Shown one piece after another: positions 12,401-23,800 of a DNA stretch of 64,000 nucleotides. The stretch comes from Gorsachius magnificus. Lineage: Eukaryota; Chordata; Aves; Pelecaniformes; Ardeidae. The position numbers and the translations under genes are program-made. The DNA lies in NCBI GenBank assembly GCA_034008185.1, contig CM067081.1:156208258-156272257 (forward strand), written 5' to 3'. A model generated the notes under the pieces. The model ran no database searches, had not been told where the DNA came from, and saw only the letters and a list, made by a program, of their open reading frames with translations. Each line of letters begins with the position of its first letter. Within the stretch, counting starts at the first letter, position 1.

Positions 12401-14173
12401 GTAAACAGTCACATCCAGCAACCCAAAGTTTGCAAAAAAACCAATTATCTGTTATTTCAGTCAAAAAATTAATTGAAAATAGGCTGAAACACAACCACAT
12501 GTTGGCCATCCAGGCCATTTCTTCTGACCCAAGGTCAGACCCATGTGTCATTCTGGATAAACATTTTTTTGCCTTCTTGTTAAAATTCTCAGTTGACAGA
12601 GATGTCATAGGCTTGCCAGCCTATTCCAGTGTTCAGTCATTCCTGCTGTCCATACAGCGTTTCAAGTGCTGACTGACATTTGTGATTGCCATTGTACAGG
12701 CAGCTGCAGCAGGCTTTCTTCAAAAACACACAGTGTAATAGTAGGAATATCTAGACTATTTCTGTTGGGCTTCTTTAAGCCTCTGATTTAGGTGTAACCT
12801 GTTATCTTAAACCCTAAGGCAGCAAGCAGGGGTTGCTTTGGTTTGATTTTGTTCATTTAGATTCAATAACAGAGAGGAAAGCTTAAGATGTCTTTATTTT
12901 CTTTTTTATAAATACATATTTACATACTTATGTAAAATAAAAAGTTGAGGGGTTTTTTTCAGTTGTTGCTTTGCTTTTCAGCAGGCCTAAAAATATACTG
13001 TCAAATTATTATTTTAAAGTATGAAAAAATTCAGTGTCACTGATGCTAATCTCTAGCTGACAATGTTCTCTGTGAGTATGGTATTTTAGCTGCCTTTGTG
13101 TTTATCCCTCTTTAAAAGAATTTGGAGTGCTTAAGAGGGTCTTCAGGCAGAGCCTTCTGTTTAAATTATACCTTTCCAGAAGATGGAATCACAAATGGCT
13201 CTGATGAAGATATGCCTACCCATCAGATATCATCCTTTCTTCAGGGTCCAAGGAGGAGTTAATTTTAAAACACACTTGACATGAACTGACCTGTGCTGAA
13301 CAGAAAAATGTGAAGAACCAAGATTTCACTTGTGGCGGACCTGTGCAGAGGTAACCAGTCATGAACAGCAGGGATCAAAAGCTGCACAGCACCTGCAGAG
13401 CTGCTTGGAGATTTGCTACCACTTTTAGTGATAATTTAGACAAAGTAATAACCCATCCTGTAGCAATTGGCACTTATCTTGATTTGAATTAGTTGTCAGC
13501 TGTCTTATGACTTTATTCTGTCTGTTGAGTTTCGTTTTAATACATAGATTGTCAAAGTTTTATAACATACTTCCGTATATCTCACTTTGTGAGTCCTTTT
13601 CAGAATAAATTGCATTTCTCTGCCTACAGATGTGACCACCTCAAAATTTCCTGTGAGAGGCAGTGCTGACAGAGCTAGGGCAAAAGAAATCATGAGAAGG
13701 TGGCTTTCCAAGTGCATTCAGCTAATGAATGGCCAGACAGAGAAGTGATAGCTCTTGGTTGCAGAAATGAGTAGCATAGATCCCAAATGATTGAAATGGA
13801 ACACCTCAAGAAAGCTTTTACAGGGGTAAAACCCTCTGTCTTCTACCATCCTAATATTTAACAATGTGAAAAAGCAACAAGGTGAAAAAGTAGAGAAGAT
13901 ATTATTAATCACAAAAGACTGCAGTCAGTAACTTGAACTAACTCTGTGTATTGGTTAACAGCTAGTTATACTTCATCAGAACACTTTGAAAGAAGATTGC
14001 ACACTTTTTCTCATTTCACCTGAGAAGGGGAGAAGAGACAAACTCATCATAGTTAAGGAAAAAGCAAGTATTGGCATAACTGGGAGTTTCAAACTCTGGT
14101 CCCTGAAGTGCACTGAATAGTCCTCCATGGGAGATTTCTATTTACTTTTGATAACTTTGCATCAGGGCCTCTG

Positions 14174-14195
14174 TCTCATGACCTCTGTCATGAGA
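14174..14195. repeat. Perfect inverted repeat, 9-bp arms, 4-nt loop
   Basis: Arms TCTCATGAC and GTCATGAGA separated by CTCT. No terminator-type T run or other context gives it a role. Confidence 0.6.
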
Positions 14196-15159
14196 GCATC
14201 CAGGAATATATAGGCACCTTGGATCCCAATCCCACAATTTACAGGCTGTGGATCAGGTGGAGTTCCAAGGACTTAAACTCATCTCTCATGGTGACAGGTT
14301 TGTGCTCTTGGACTGAGATCTCTGTACTACATCTTTCTGAGGCATAACAAATACTTCTTTTCCTCTGACCAGCATTCTGACATGTATGATGTTCAGAATA
14401 TGATGTTCCTGAAAGGTACAAGAAAGGATATTTGTTGTTATTATCCATTGCATTTTCTGTTTTGTCATTTTCTTCTACCAATTGCCTTTTTAGTCTGCAT
14501 GCACATTTTATAGCACCTGCACCTTGCCGTGGTTCAGAGCTTCCATGGGGTTATGGCCTTAACAGAGGCCTGAAAGACTAACACACACTAGGTCTGATTT
14601 AACATCCCTGTCTATCCTTTGTGATTTCCACCCTATCTACCCACAGCTTCCCAACCCTCCCTAGGCAATCTTTACCTGCACTGTGGCATGGGCTTGTTTG
14701 AGCTGGCTTTACATTGCTAAGAAGTAGGGCTGTTAATTTTGGCTTGTAATTGCAACTAAATATCAAATAGAAATAAAAACAATAGAAAACAACCCCAAAC
14801 CTTGCAATGATAAACCAACATAAAGTACCATGTTCCAGAAAATTTTTTATGTTCCAGCAGGGTCTGGACACTCCCTTTCATTCATAAACCATGCTGGACA
14901 TTAATGTCCTCTCTGTTTCCCACAGGCTTCTGGATACCGCATTTTTGTCACACTCACCTCCAGACATTCCCCCTATCCCCATTCTTGTCCTTACTCCTGC
15001 ATAGCTCTGGACATACCTTTCTCTTTTCCAAGCAAGCTGACCTGGTATCAGTGCTGACGCTAATCTTGCTGGAACTGTATTGCCCCTGGAGGTCTGAGGG
15101 TGTGATCTAAAACTACTTTGTAGGAATGACTTATCATAACCTTAGTTAAAAAGCATTAT

Positions 15160-15320
15160 GGGGCGCACAGGAAAGTATTCTGTGGGGAGGGATAAGGCAC
15201 GTCTAATCTACAGGATATTCTTGTGTCATTAGTATCTTACATGTTGTCTTACAGGGCCAGTTAGAAATAGTTCTTCAGTCACTAGATTGGAAATGTTTTT
15301 AATCACAAACCTTACTCTCT
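15160..15320 (+). repeat. Dispersed repeat relic, copy A of a pair
   Basis: The segment from 15227 (start CATTAGTATCTT) to 15315 aligns with 16114-16200 at roughly 70% identity by eye, with small indels. Weaker similarity continues upstream to about 15160. Shared words include CAGTTA-AAATAGTT, AGAT-GGAAA and CCTTACT. Two related sequences about 0.9 kb apart in the same orientation mean either an old local duplication or two copies of an unnamed interspersed repeat. I do not recognise the family. Confidence 0.55.
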
Positions 15321-16059
15321 AAGCTTCTTTGTTCCATCTCCCTGAACAAACATGTGACAATTGATTAATATTAAACCAAGTGCTGTTTATTTAACTGATA
15401 AATGGAAAACACATTACTGGTTAACAGCTTTGTTTGAAAACAGCGTTTTAGAGGTGATCACGTAATAAAATGGGAGGAAACCCAAGTGGCAACATACAGC
15501 ATTAAGGCTGAGGCTGGTAACAACTGCAGTCAGTCAGCTAGGCAAGGCTGTCCAAACTTACAGAGATGAGAACAGGGCTGTTTGATTTGGAGGTCAGGTC
15601 TGAAGCCATATTTTGTGATTGCACAATTGAATTTAACTCTTAGCTAACAAACAGACTTAGCATTTGAAGTTGCAAAGTCCATCTGTTCAGAGTCATCTCA
15701 CAGGATCTGGCTGGGAAGTCTTACAAAGTACGATTTTGTTGCCACTGCAGTGCGGTTGATTTCGGAGAAGGCTTAAATGACATTGCAGAAGTCTTCCTTT
15801 CTAAGGGACAGCCAAAACTTCCTTGGCTCACCTGCCAGCTCTGGTCTGACTCTTGCGTGTCACACATCTGTCTGCTTGCACCACACTGTTGGATGACTCT
15901 GAGTTTATGGGAATATTTGTGACCACTCTTAATTGAGATGAAGGCTGCAACTCCAGCAGCCAACAGCAGACAAACATCATCTGTCTAAAAGATATGTGCA
16001 CTCTCTTTTATAAAAATGCATTATAGTTTCTGGCACTTCCTAGATGGCTGAGCTCAAGT

Positions 16060-16205
16060 GCTGGAAAATGTGAGGGTGGGACATCGTGACTCAGCTGTTT
16101 TCTGTATAGCATTCATTAATATCTTGTATATTTTTCTGCAAGGACAGTTATAAATAGTTTTGTAGTGATCAGATGGGAAACAGTAAGCACAATCCTTACT
16201 CAGCA
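16060..16205 (+). repeat. Dispersed repeat relic, copy B of a pair
   Basis: Partner of the 15.2 kb copy: CATTAATATCTT at 16114 aligns with CATTAGTATCTT at 15227, and both copies run to CCTTACT. Copy B is about two bases shorter over this core. Upstream, GGAAAAT and GGGACAT words line up with GGAAAGT and GGGATAA of copy A. There is no coding potential. Confidence 0.55.
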
Positions 16206-16446
16206 TCACTGGGAAATAAGCCTCCCATCATCCCTACCCCCTTTCTTTTTCTGACACCCTTGTTCTTCGCTGACCACTTTTACTACTGGGATAGTGGCCC
16301 CAGTCCGGCTGCTGGTGGTGCAGGGACTCCTCACCTAATGGGGTGAGCATGAGGGCAAAGAACCATGAGGAATGCAAGGAAGCTGACTCTGCCCCCACCT
16401 CCACATGCCAGCTAGATCAAATGGCTATAGGTCTGATTCAGGGTCC

Positions 16447-16494
16447 CCTGAAGTCCATGCAAATATTTGTGTTGATTTCAGTGGCTTTGGATCA
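16447..16494. repeat. CATTGACTTCAATGG-type ancient repeat relic
   Basis: CCTGAAGTCCATGC followed by GTTGATTTCAGTGGCTTTGG. This is the two-armed pattern 'actgaagtcaatgg ... ttgacttcaatgg' that I recognise from very abundant old interspersed repeats in reptile and bird genomes. The family name cannot be assigned here. It is one of several such relics in the window. Confidence 0.5.
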
Positions 16495-18195
16495 CCACCT
16501 GTGTACACAGATGAAAGTAAGCTCTTTTTCCCCAAAAGGGACAAAGTCATGTTTTCCTTTCATAGAGAGAAAGGGAGTGCTGTTACCTTCTTCTCTGCTC
16601 TGCTCCTGGGACAGTCCATCTAGATGTTGTTGTGTGTCCTGATCAGTTGTTAGAGTTCTAGCTGATCTGTAGAAAGTCTTCCTCATGTGTACCCCTCTGT
16701 TATTCTTGTTACAAGACAAAGGAATGATGCATAATGTTTTCTGCCGCATAGTTTTGAATGTTAAAGGGGTAATCTAAGACCGGAAATAATTTATTGATTG
16801 TGTCCATTCCAAGAGAGGGAATATTAAAGCCTTTATTACCCATGGCAGCTCTAAGTCAGTGTGAGTGGCAGAACACCTTAATTCTTTAAAAGCACATTCT
16901 ACTTGTGCTACCATGCAATTTCTATTTTTTCTTTAAAGCCTTTGTACCTGAAAATTGTGTGGTTTAATTGATTTTTTTTTTCTTGAAAGAATGTAGTTAA
17001 GGAATTCACAAGCAAATAAACACTAAGGCTACAGTCCAGGTAAGTTTACTGTTTCATAAGTCATTTAAGTTCATGTTCCTGCATCTCTCTAATAGCATGC
17101 ATCCTCCCTCCCCTGTCATGATGCAGAATGTAGCTTATTTTCAAAAGTCTGTTGCATGTTCTAGGCATCAGCACCAGTGCAAAACAAACAAAAAAAAAAA
17201 GGTGTAATAAGGTCAAGCCCCAGGGACTTGCATGATTTTAAAAAAAAAAAAAATACTTCATAGCCCATGATTTGTCATTTTTATTGACTGCTGTTGAGGT
17301 AAATGTCTGTGTTTAATCCAGCTTCTTCACTTTAATTCTGTGGTTTAAAAATCTATCTATCTCAAAGGTTAAGTCCCTCATTATAAACCCCTGCTTTGAA
17401 ACTTGGACCCTAAAACTTTCTTTTACATGTTGTCAAGGCCATAATGAAATAGAAATTAAAAAGATCATGGTAGTAATTCTGTGGGTTTAAAAATCTATTC
17501 CATGTTGTTGTTTTTCAACAGGAAGGAAGAGATGACTTTCTTTTTTCTTTTCAAATGCAAAGGAGTTCAGTTATTCTATTCCTGGAGTATATTTCTATTG
17601 ATCTCTTGTGAGCCATATCTAGAGGAAGTCTCTGGATAAAACACTTCTAAATAAAAAACTTGTAGTTTTGAGGGAAACATGTAGTAATGGAGATTTCAGA
17701 ACTCCTGCAAAGCTTTCGTAAGTGACAGTATTTTGATGAAGGCTAAGTTTCTGTGTTCTGGTTAATAACACAAAATTTTCCAACTCTTTATGGAGTGCCA
17801 GTCTTTTGTGGGGCAAAGTCCTTCTAACACTCAGTAAGGGCTTTTGGAAGAAGTAGACAAAGGTCTTTGCACCTCCCCTTAGCAAGAAGGAAATAGGAAG
17901 ATCACAACACAATAGAATATCTCCATGCATCCCCATTCTTTCTTTTGTTTGAGCAAGGAAATACCTCTTTTTGCGCTTCACCGTTTAACTTGTTTTTCTG
18001 AAAACATCTGAAGTTGCTTTTTATCAGGCATAAGAGGAAGAAAGAACCCAGAAAGAACTGCTTCCTAAGTTTTTGTGGTAGTGGTGAAGGATTGCAGGAG
18101 GTCATGAAGGTGGACATGCTTGAGTGAAAATCAGAAGAAATTAGGGAGATACTGGCAACAGGAACATGCAGCAATGACAGATAAGGAGGTCAGAG
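16495..18195. other. Non-coding stretch with A-rich tracts
   Basis: No gene or named repeat seen. Contains short poly-A runs near 17190 and 17240. A minus-strand open frame of 120 codons (17619-17981) has no recognisable family and no context. Confidence 0.65.
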
Positions 18196-18450
18196 AACTG
18201 TTGTCCTGGTTTGGGCTAGGATAGAGTTAATTTTCTTCCTAGTAGCTGGTATAGTGCTGTGTTTTGGATTTAGGATAAGAATAATGTTGCTAATACCCTC
18301 ATGTTTTAGTTGTTGCCAAGTAGTGTTTATACTAGTCAAGGACTTTTCAGTTTCCCATGCTCTGCCCAGTGCACAAGAAGCTGGGAGGGGGCACAGCCAG
18401 GACAGCTGACCCCAACTGGCCAAAGGGGTATTCCAGACCATATGACTCAG

Positions 18451-18458
18451 TATATAAG
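18451..18458 (+). promoter_or_regulatory. TATA box of the ERV LTR
   Basis: TATATAAG preceded by GACTCAG, at the expected U3/R position about 250 bp into the LTR. It is the promoter motif of the LTR. Whether it still fires is unknown, and the CR1 insertion downstream separates it from the original polyadenylation signal. Confidence 0.65.
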
Positions 18459-18555
18459 CTGGAGGCAGTTGGCTGGTGGGCAGTGATTGCTGCTTGGAGA
18501 TGGGCTGAGCATCAGTCAGTGGGTGGTGAACCATTGATTGTGCATCACTTGTTTT

Positions 18556-18607
18556 GTTTATATTATTATTATTGTTGTTGTTATTATTTTTGTTATTATT
18601 CTTATTA
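18556..18607 (+). repeat. ATT/TTG-rich microsatellite inside the LTR
   Basis: About 50 bp of TTA, TTG and ATT triplets. Related avian LTRs carry an ATT-rich tract at the same place, so this is probably part of the element. The CR1 copy begins just after it, and ATT triplets reappear on the far side (20729-20741). Confidence 0.8.
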
Positions 18608-18628
18608 CTGAGAGGGGAACAGAACAGA

Positions 18629-20640
18629 GATGGCAAATCTTTAAGGATGCATTCCATAGACCTCAAGAGCTCTTGATCCCCAGGTGTAAGAAATCAGGCA
18701 AGGAAGGGAAGAGACCAGCATGGTTGAGTTGAGACATGCTGGTCAAATTGAAGAGCAAGAGGGAACTGCACAGGCAGTGGAAGCAGGGACAAGTATTCTA
18801 GGAAGAGTATAGGGATGCTGCCTGGTTGTGTAGGGATGGGGTCAAGAGGGCCAAGGCACGTCTGGAGCTGAATTTGTCAAGGGATGCAATGAATAACAAG
18901 AAGGGCTTCTACAGGTATATGTCAACCAGAAAAGGAAGGTTAAAGAAAGCATTCCTCCCTTGATGAACAAGAATGGCAAACTAGTATCATCAGATGAGGA
19001 GAAGGCTGAGGTAATCAACAAATTTTTTGCCTCAGTCTTCACTGGTAACATCTCTCCTCACCCCTCTCAAATCAATGGACCACAAGATGGTGACCAGGGC
19101 GATAAAGCCCCTCCCCTGTAAGGGAAGATCAGGTCTGTGACCTCCTGAGGAACATGAACATACATAAGTCTATGAGACCTGATGAGATACCTCCCAGAGT
19201 CCCGAGGGAATTGGCTGATGTAGTTGCCAAGCCACTCTCCATGATATTTGAAAAGTCATGGCAGTCAGGTGAAATCCTTGGGGATTGGAAGAAGGGAAAC
19301 ATTGTGCCCATCTTTAAAAAGGGTTGAAAGGAGGATCCCGGGAACTACCGACCTGTCAGCCTCAACTCTGTGCTTGGGAAGTTCATGGAACAGATCCTCC
19401 TAGAAGCTATGCTGGAGCACATAGAGGACAGGGAGGTGATATGAGACAGCCAGCATGGCCTCACCAAGGGCAAGTCCTGCCTGACCAACCTAGTGGCTGT
19501 CTATGATGGAATGACAGCATCAGTGGACAAGGGAAAACCAACGGATGTCATCTATCTGGACTACTTAAAGCCTTGGACACGGTCCCCCACAACATCCTTC
19601 TCTCTAAATTGGCAAAATATGGATTTGATGGGTGGACTGTTTGGTGCATATGGAATTGGTTAGATGGTGCCATCCAGAGGGTAGTGGTCAAGGGCTCTAT
19701 GTCCAAATGGAGACCAGTGACAAGCGGTATCCCTCAGGGGTCCATGCTGGGACCTGTGATGTTTAATATTTTCATCAGTGACATAGACAGTGAGATTTAG
19801 TGCACCATCAGCAAGTTTGCAGGTGACACCAAGCTGAGTGGTGCAGCTGACATGCCAGAAGGATGGGATGCCATCCAAAGAGACCTGGACACACTGGAGA
19901 GGTGGGCCTGTGTGAATGTCATGAGGTTCAACATGGCCAAGTGCAAGGTCCTGCACCTGGGTCAGGGCAACCCCCAGTATCAATACAGGCTGGGGGAAGA
20001 AAGGATCAAGAGCAGCCCTGTGGAGAAAGATTTAGTGGTATTGATGTATGAAAAGCTGGACATGAGTCAAAAATGTGCACTTGCAGCCCAGAAGGCCAAC
20101 CCTACCCTGGGCTGCATCAAAAGAAGCATGGCCAGCAGGTCGAGGGAGGGGATTCTGCCACTCTGCTCTGCTCTGGTGAGATCCCTCCTGGAGTACTGCT
20201 CTATGTGCTCCAGCTCTGGAGCTCTCAGCACAAGAAAGACATGGAACTGTTGGAGTGGGTCCAGAGGAGGGCTACTAAAATGATCTGAGGGCTGGAGCAC
20301 CTCTCCTGTGAGGACCGGCTGAGAGAGTTGGGCTTGTTCAGCCTGGAGAAGAGAAGGCTGTGAGGAGACCTGATTGCGGCCTTTCAATACCTAAAGGGAA
20401 CCTATAGGAAAGATGGGGAAAATCTTTTTAGCAGGGCCAGCTGTGACAGGACAATGAGTAATGGTTTTAAACTGAAACAGGATAGATTTAGACTGGATAT
20501 AAGGAAGAAAGGTTTTACAACGAGGGTGGTGAAACACTGGAACGGGTTGCCCAGAGAGGTGGTGGAGGCCCCATCCCTGGAAACATGCAAGGCCAGGTTG
20601 GATGGGGCTCTGAGCAACCTGATCTAGTTAGTGGTGTCCC
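18629..20640 (+). pseudogene. CR1 ORF2 (reverse transcriptase) remnant, dead
   Basis: Encodes a decayed non-LTR reverse transcriptase with linker, palm, thumb and C-terminal part. Recognisable blocks: RPAWLS near 18715; GNYRPVSL near 19342; [12 protein letters not shown] near 19576; [12 protein letters not shown] at about 19722-19757, the conserved RT block before the catalytic loop; and FAGDTKL at 19816. In functional copies the last reads FADD, so the GGT at 19822-19824 replaces a catalytic Asp. In-frame stops lie at 19325, 19442 and 19798, and there is a frameshift near 19565. The endonuclease is missing. It cannot make an active enzyme. Confidence 0.93.
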
Positions 20641-20707
20641 TGCTCACTGCAGGGGATTGGACTGGATGACATCTAAAGGTCCTTTCCAACCCAAAGCATT
20701 CTATAAT

Positions 20708-20741
20708 TCGATGATGATGATGATGAGGATTATTATTATTT
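20708..20741 (+). repeat. GAT/ATT triplet run at the CR1 3' junction
   Basis: Five GATs followed by ATT triplets, placed between the CR1 terminus (TTCTATAATTCG) and resumed LTR sequence (CCTCTGTTG). The GAT run is probably an altered CR1 tail; the ATT run probably belongs to the LTR's own tract. Confidence 0.75.
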
Positions 20742-20755
20742 TCCTCTGTTGTTTT

Positions 20756-20761
20756 ATTAAA
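20756..20761 (+). terminator. Polyadenylation signal ATTAAA of the ERV LTR
   Basis: ATTAAA lies directly before CTGTCTTTATCTCAACCC, the conserved R/U5 text of this LTR type. In the intact LTR it would lie about 140 bp downstream of the triplet tract. It is now cut off from the LTR promoter by 2.1 kb of CR1. Confidence 0.6.
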
Positions 20762-20889
20762 CTGTCTTTATCTCAACCCATGGGTTTTACTTTTTTTCTG
20801 ATTCTCTCCCCCATCCTACTGGGGAGGGGGGGTGTGAGTGAATGGCTGTGTGGTGTTTAGCTGCCTGCCAGGTTAAACCACAACAACTG

Positions 20890-23800
20890 AGGAGAGTCAA
20901 AGGTCACAGAAATTTAGAGAAGCATATGGGATAGAGAACAGCATAATTTGGAAGACAGGAGGGTAGGTTAATCACAGAGAGGGGAACAAGTGAATGTGAG
21001 GAATGAGATTTCTTGACCCAAGGGCCAAAATCCTGTTTAAACACAGGAGAAACATGAAGGATGGTTGACTAAATATTGAATGAATACTTGGAGAAGGTGA
21101 GCACATAAAGTTGTGAGACATGACCTTGATCAGAGCAGAAATTGATGCCACGTGGTTTGTGTCAGGTTTCTGGAACAGTCAGGGCAGAAATTGCTGGCAG
21201 ATGTCCTTGCTCATAGGCTCTCCGCAGACAACTCTTTACAATCCCCAGACCTTTGTGAACCACGTTCAAGGCCATCTCTGGCACTGGCCAGAATCCCTGA
21301 GAGGTACTAAAGGTGAGGGTAGAAGTACATGCTGACCAGAGGAAAGGGACGACACCAAAGGACTGAAAGACCACTTTGGAGTTAATTATTGAGGGTTTTT
21401 TTTTATTTATGTTACAGGTTAGAGAACAAGTAAGGGTTAGCATTATAGAGGTTTCACTTTATTTTCTGTGTTTTTTCAAGGACAGTTAGCTGAGGACCCA
21501 GCAAGCCTAATTTTTAAGCTACTTACAAGTTCCAGAGAATTCTCAGACAGACCAGGAGAAACACTTCCCCTGTATTAAGTGTCTGGTGTAATTTTCCCTG
21601 TTTTTAAACCAGACTCTGTGTTCCTCATGCTGGTAAACTCTGCTACTTTTGGCCCAAATATTTTAGTTGCTTCTAAGGAAAGGCTGGTTGAAGCCCAGGC
21701 ATACAGTAGGGAGCTGGCAGAGAGCACAGCAGATAGCAATGGCTCCAAGGTCTCAAAGGTAACATGTAGTTGACATGTGACATGTAAGTATGGAGAAATA
21801 GTTCATTTTGGCTGACGTTGGCTAGCTACTGCAGGTGTAGTCAAGCCACAGGGGAGAAGTAATGAAGGCAGAGTGAAGAGGCATAGGGGCATGTTTTCCT
21901 GCCACAAAGAAGCCCACTGATCTTGGTGCCACCTCTGTAGGACTAAGTGAAACCAGCAGCATGTATTTGTGATCAGGTAGAAGACCAGACTAATAACAAC
22001 ATTGTTGACCCCATTCCTGGTCTGAACTTTGGTTGGAGGGGTGACCAAGTGTCAGGTTGTGCTTGTTGGCACAAATTGCAAAGGAAGGGCTCAAGAAATG
22101 CCTTTGTTTGGACCCTGTCAGAGTAAGTTTTGTGTGTTGCTCTCAGAGCTTACAGATAAACCTATCTTCCTCACAGAGCATGGGCCTTGATGGCCAACTT
22201 GCTTTATCTACTGGAGACAGTTGCTATTTGATTAAAGCATCCCAATGGTTCTGAGTTGAGTCAAACTTTTGACATAGGGCAGAGTCGGAGGTTTTAGAGT
22301 TGGCGAGGTACAAATATGTCAGAAAGAAAAGACTGTCAGTTGTGTGGCAAAGGTTTGAGAGTATCCCTAAGGATACGTGTCAGTGAAAACATGGACTAAA
22401 CTTGGCTTCATTTAAGGTGCTCTAAAGGCCTGCACTGTGAAGACAGACGAGGCATTTCACCCAAACACCATAACAAGAGATATGCTTGGGAACACTCTGT
22501 TTTAGCAGTGTGGATGTGACCAAAGGGTAATTCACGGTGACTGCCAGAATCCCAGTGCTTTCTAAAGGAATGATTTTAAAGATGGGAACAGTATATTACT
22601 GTGACAAAATACATGTGCTGCCTTATCCAACTGTCTTAGCTCACAATCTATGCACATAAGAGACAAAAATAGGAGAGGTTAGAAATAATGTAAAGTGTCT
22701 AGCATATGACAAAAAAGATTGTAATGATTATGGGAAATAAAAGTGAAATATAACTTTATCTGATTATAAAATTACACCGTGGAAGGAGGATGACAATGGT
22801 AACCTACTGTGTTCACTGAGCTGTTAATAATGGACAGTTACAGTCTTCTGTAAAAATTTAAGAGGCATGGCTGTAAATCTGGTTCAAGAGGAACATTGAA
22901 GATTGGCTAAATGTCACAGAGCCCTAATCTGTCTGGGGCGTTTGGGGATAAGTTGGAGCTGGACTGTGCACAGGTCCAGCAACCTTGCAGACAAATAGAG
23001 ATGGCCAGGTTGTCATGGCTAGGGTCTTGGCCCCAGGCACCCACAGGACCAAAATGTCATTCTTGACTCTCTCACACAAGTCACTGGGAAAGGGAGGGCT
23101 TGAAGTTATTGTTACCTCTCACTTCCCTGCTACCAGAGTTGCCTGAATAGGCTTGCAAAATTACATTGTGCCCCACTAAGACTATAATAACCTTCTACCT
23201 TCCTAGTGCTACTTCGGTATCGACTAGTCTCTGCTCTCTGTACCCACCTACCCTTGCCCCCCGCTTGTCTAAGGGAAAGACAGTAGTGCTTCATATGAAG
23301 TAACTCTATGTTCAAAATAAGAAACCAAAGGCTTTTTTAATAATGTACTTTAGGCAGATGAGATATCCATAAAAAGACAAGCACATTTATTTAAAAGTAA
23401 TCTCTGCCAGGGTGACATTTGCCAGTTTCTGGTAGGTTGGGGTTATTTTTGAGCGTGAAACTTTTCTCCCAGAAATGTAGAACTCTGGATGATTTTTTTG
23501 AGAAACAACAGTCAGATATTCAACAGATACTCCCAAATGTTGAAGTCTTCTGAAGGTCTGGTTTGGATGGTGAGGTGAGTGCAGGACATGGGCTCTTCTA
23601 AAAAGTATGACCTGAATCAGTAGTGAGGAAGTATCATTTCCATGCACATTGAAGAAGTCCTTCCTATAAGTCCAATCTTATAGTAGGGTTTGAACAGGCT
23701 CATCCTTGCAGACTCTTTCTGATTTACTCTAATAGTAGAAAAATTAAACTGAGGAACTGGCCCTTCAATACAAAAGGACACGGTTTGAAGGACAGCTACA

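Larger units (their letters stand above)
8476..15159. other. Non-coding stretch, no gene seen
   Basis: No transposon, RNA gene or exon recognised. Open frames of 107-128 codons near 10.2-10.8 kb lie in a T/C-rich patch and read as low-complexity hydrophobic sequence, which is typical of chance ORFs in such DNA. Two small inverted repeats (9473-9490 and 14174-14195) are listed separately. Confidence 0.65.
18612..20741 (+). mobile_element. CR1 LINE, 5'-truncated, nested in the LTR
   Basis: About 2.1 kb of CR1 in plus orientation: the linker upstream of reverse transcriptase, the RT domain, the C-terminal region, the short 3' UTR and an end at TTCTATAATTCG followed by GAT/ATT triplets. The 5' half (ORF1 and most of the endonuclease) is missing, as expected from truncated reverse transcription. 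It interrupts the ERV LTR and is therefore the younger insertion. The 3' end words GGACTGGATGACATCTAAAG and CCTTTCCAACCC are typical of avian CR1. Confidence 0.95.
18201..20884 (+). mobile_element. Avian ERV solo LTR, split by a CR1 insertion
   Basis: The left part, 18201 to about 18610, starts TTGTCCTGG and carries the U3 text typical of an avian ERVL-like LTR, including GAGTTAATTTTCTTCC and CCAAGTAGTGTTTATACTAG, a TATA box and an ATT-rich stretch. The right part, about 20742-20884, has the ATTAAA signal, CTGTCTTTATCTCAACCC and an end at GGTTAAACCACAAC. The joined LTR would be roughly 550 bp. AACTG lies at 18196-18200 and again at 20885-20889: a 5-bp target-site duplication if the ends are TTGTCC...ACAAC. 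With conventional TG...CA ends the match is 4 of 5. No internal gag, pol or env sequence is present, so it is a solo LTR left by recombination. ERVL family is inferred from the LTR text alone. Confidence 0.9.

Noticed and set aside
18190..18666. 158-codon minus-strand open frame with an Asn-rich run
   Set aside because: It is the antisense reading of the ERV LTR; the Asn run is the ATT/TTG triplet tract read backwards.
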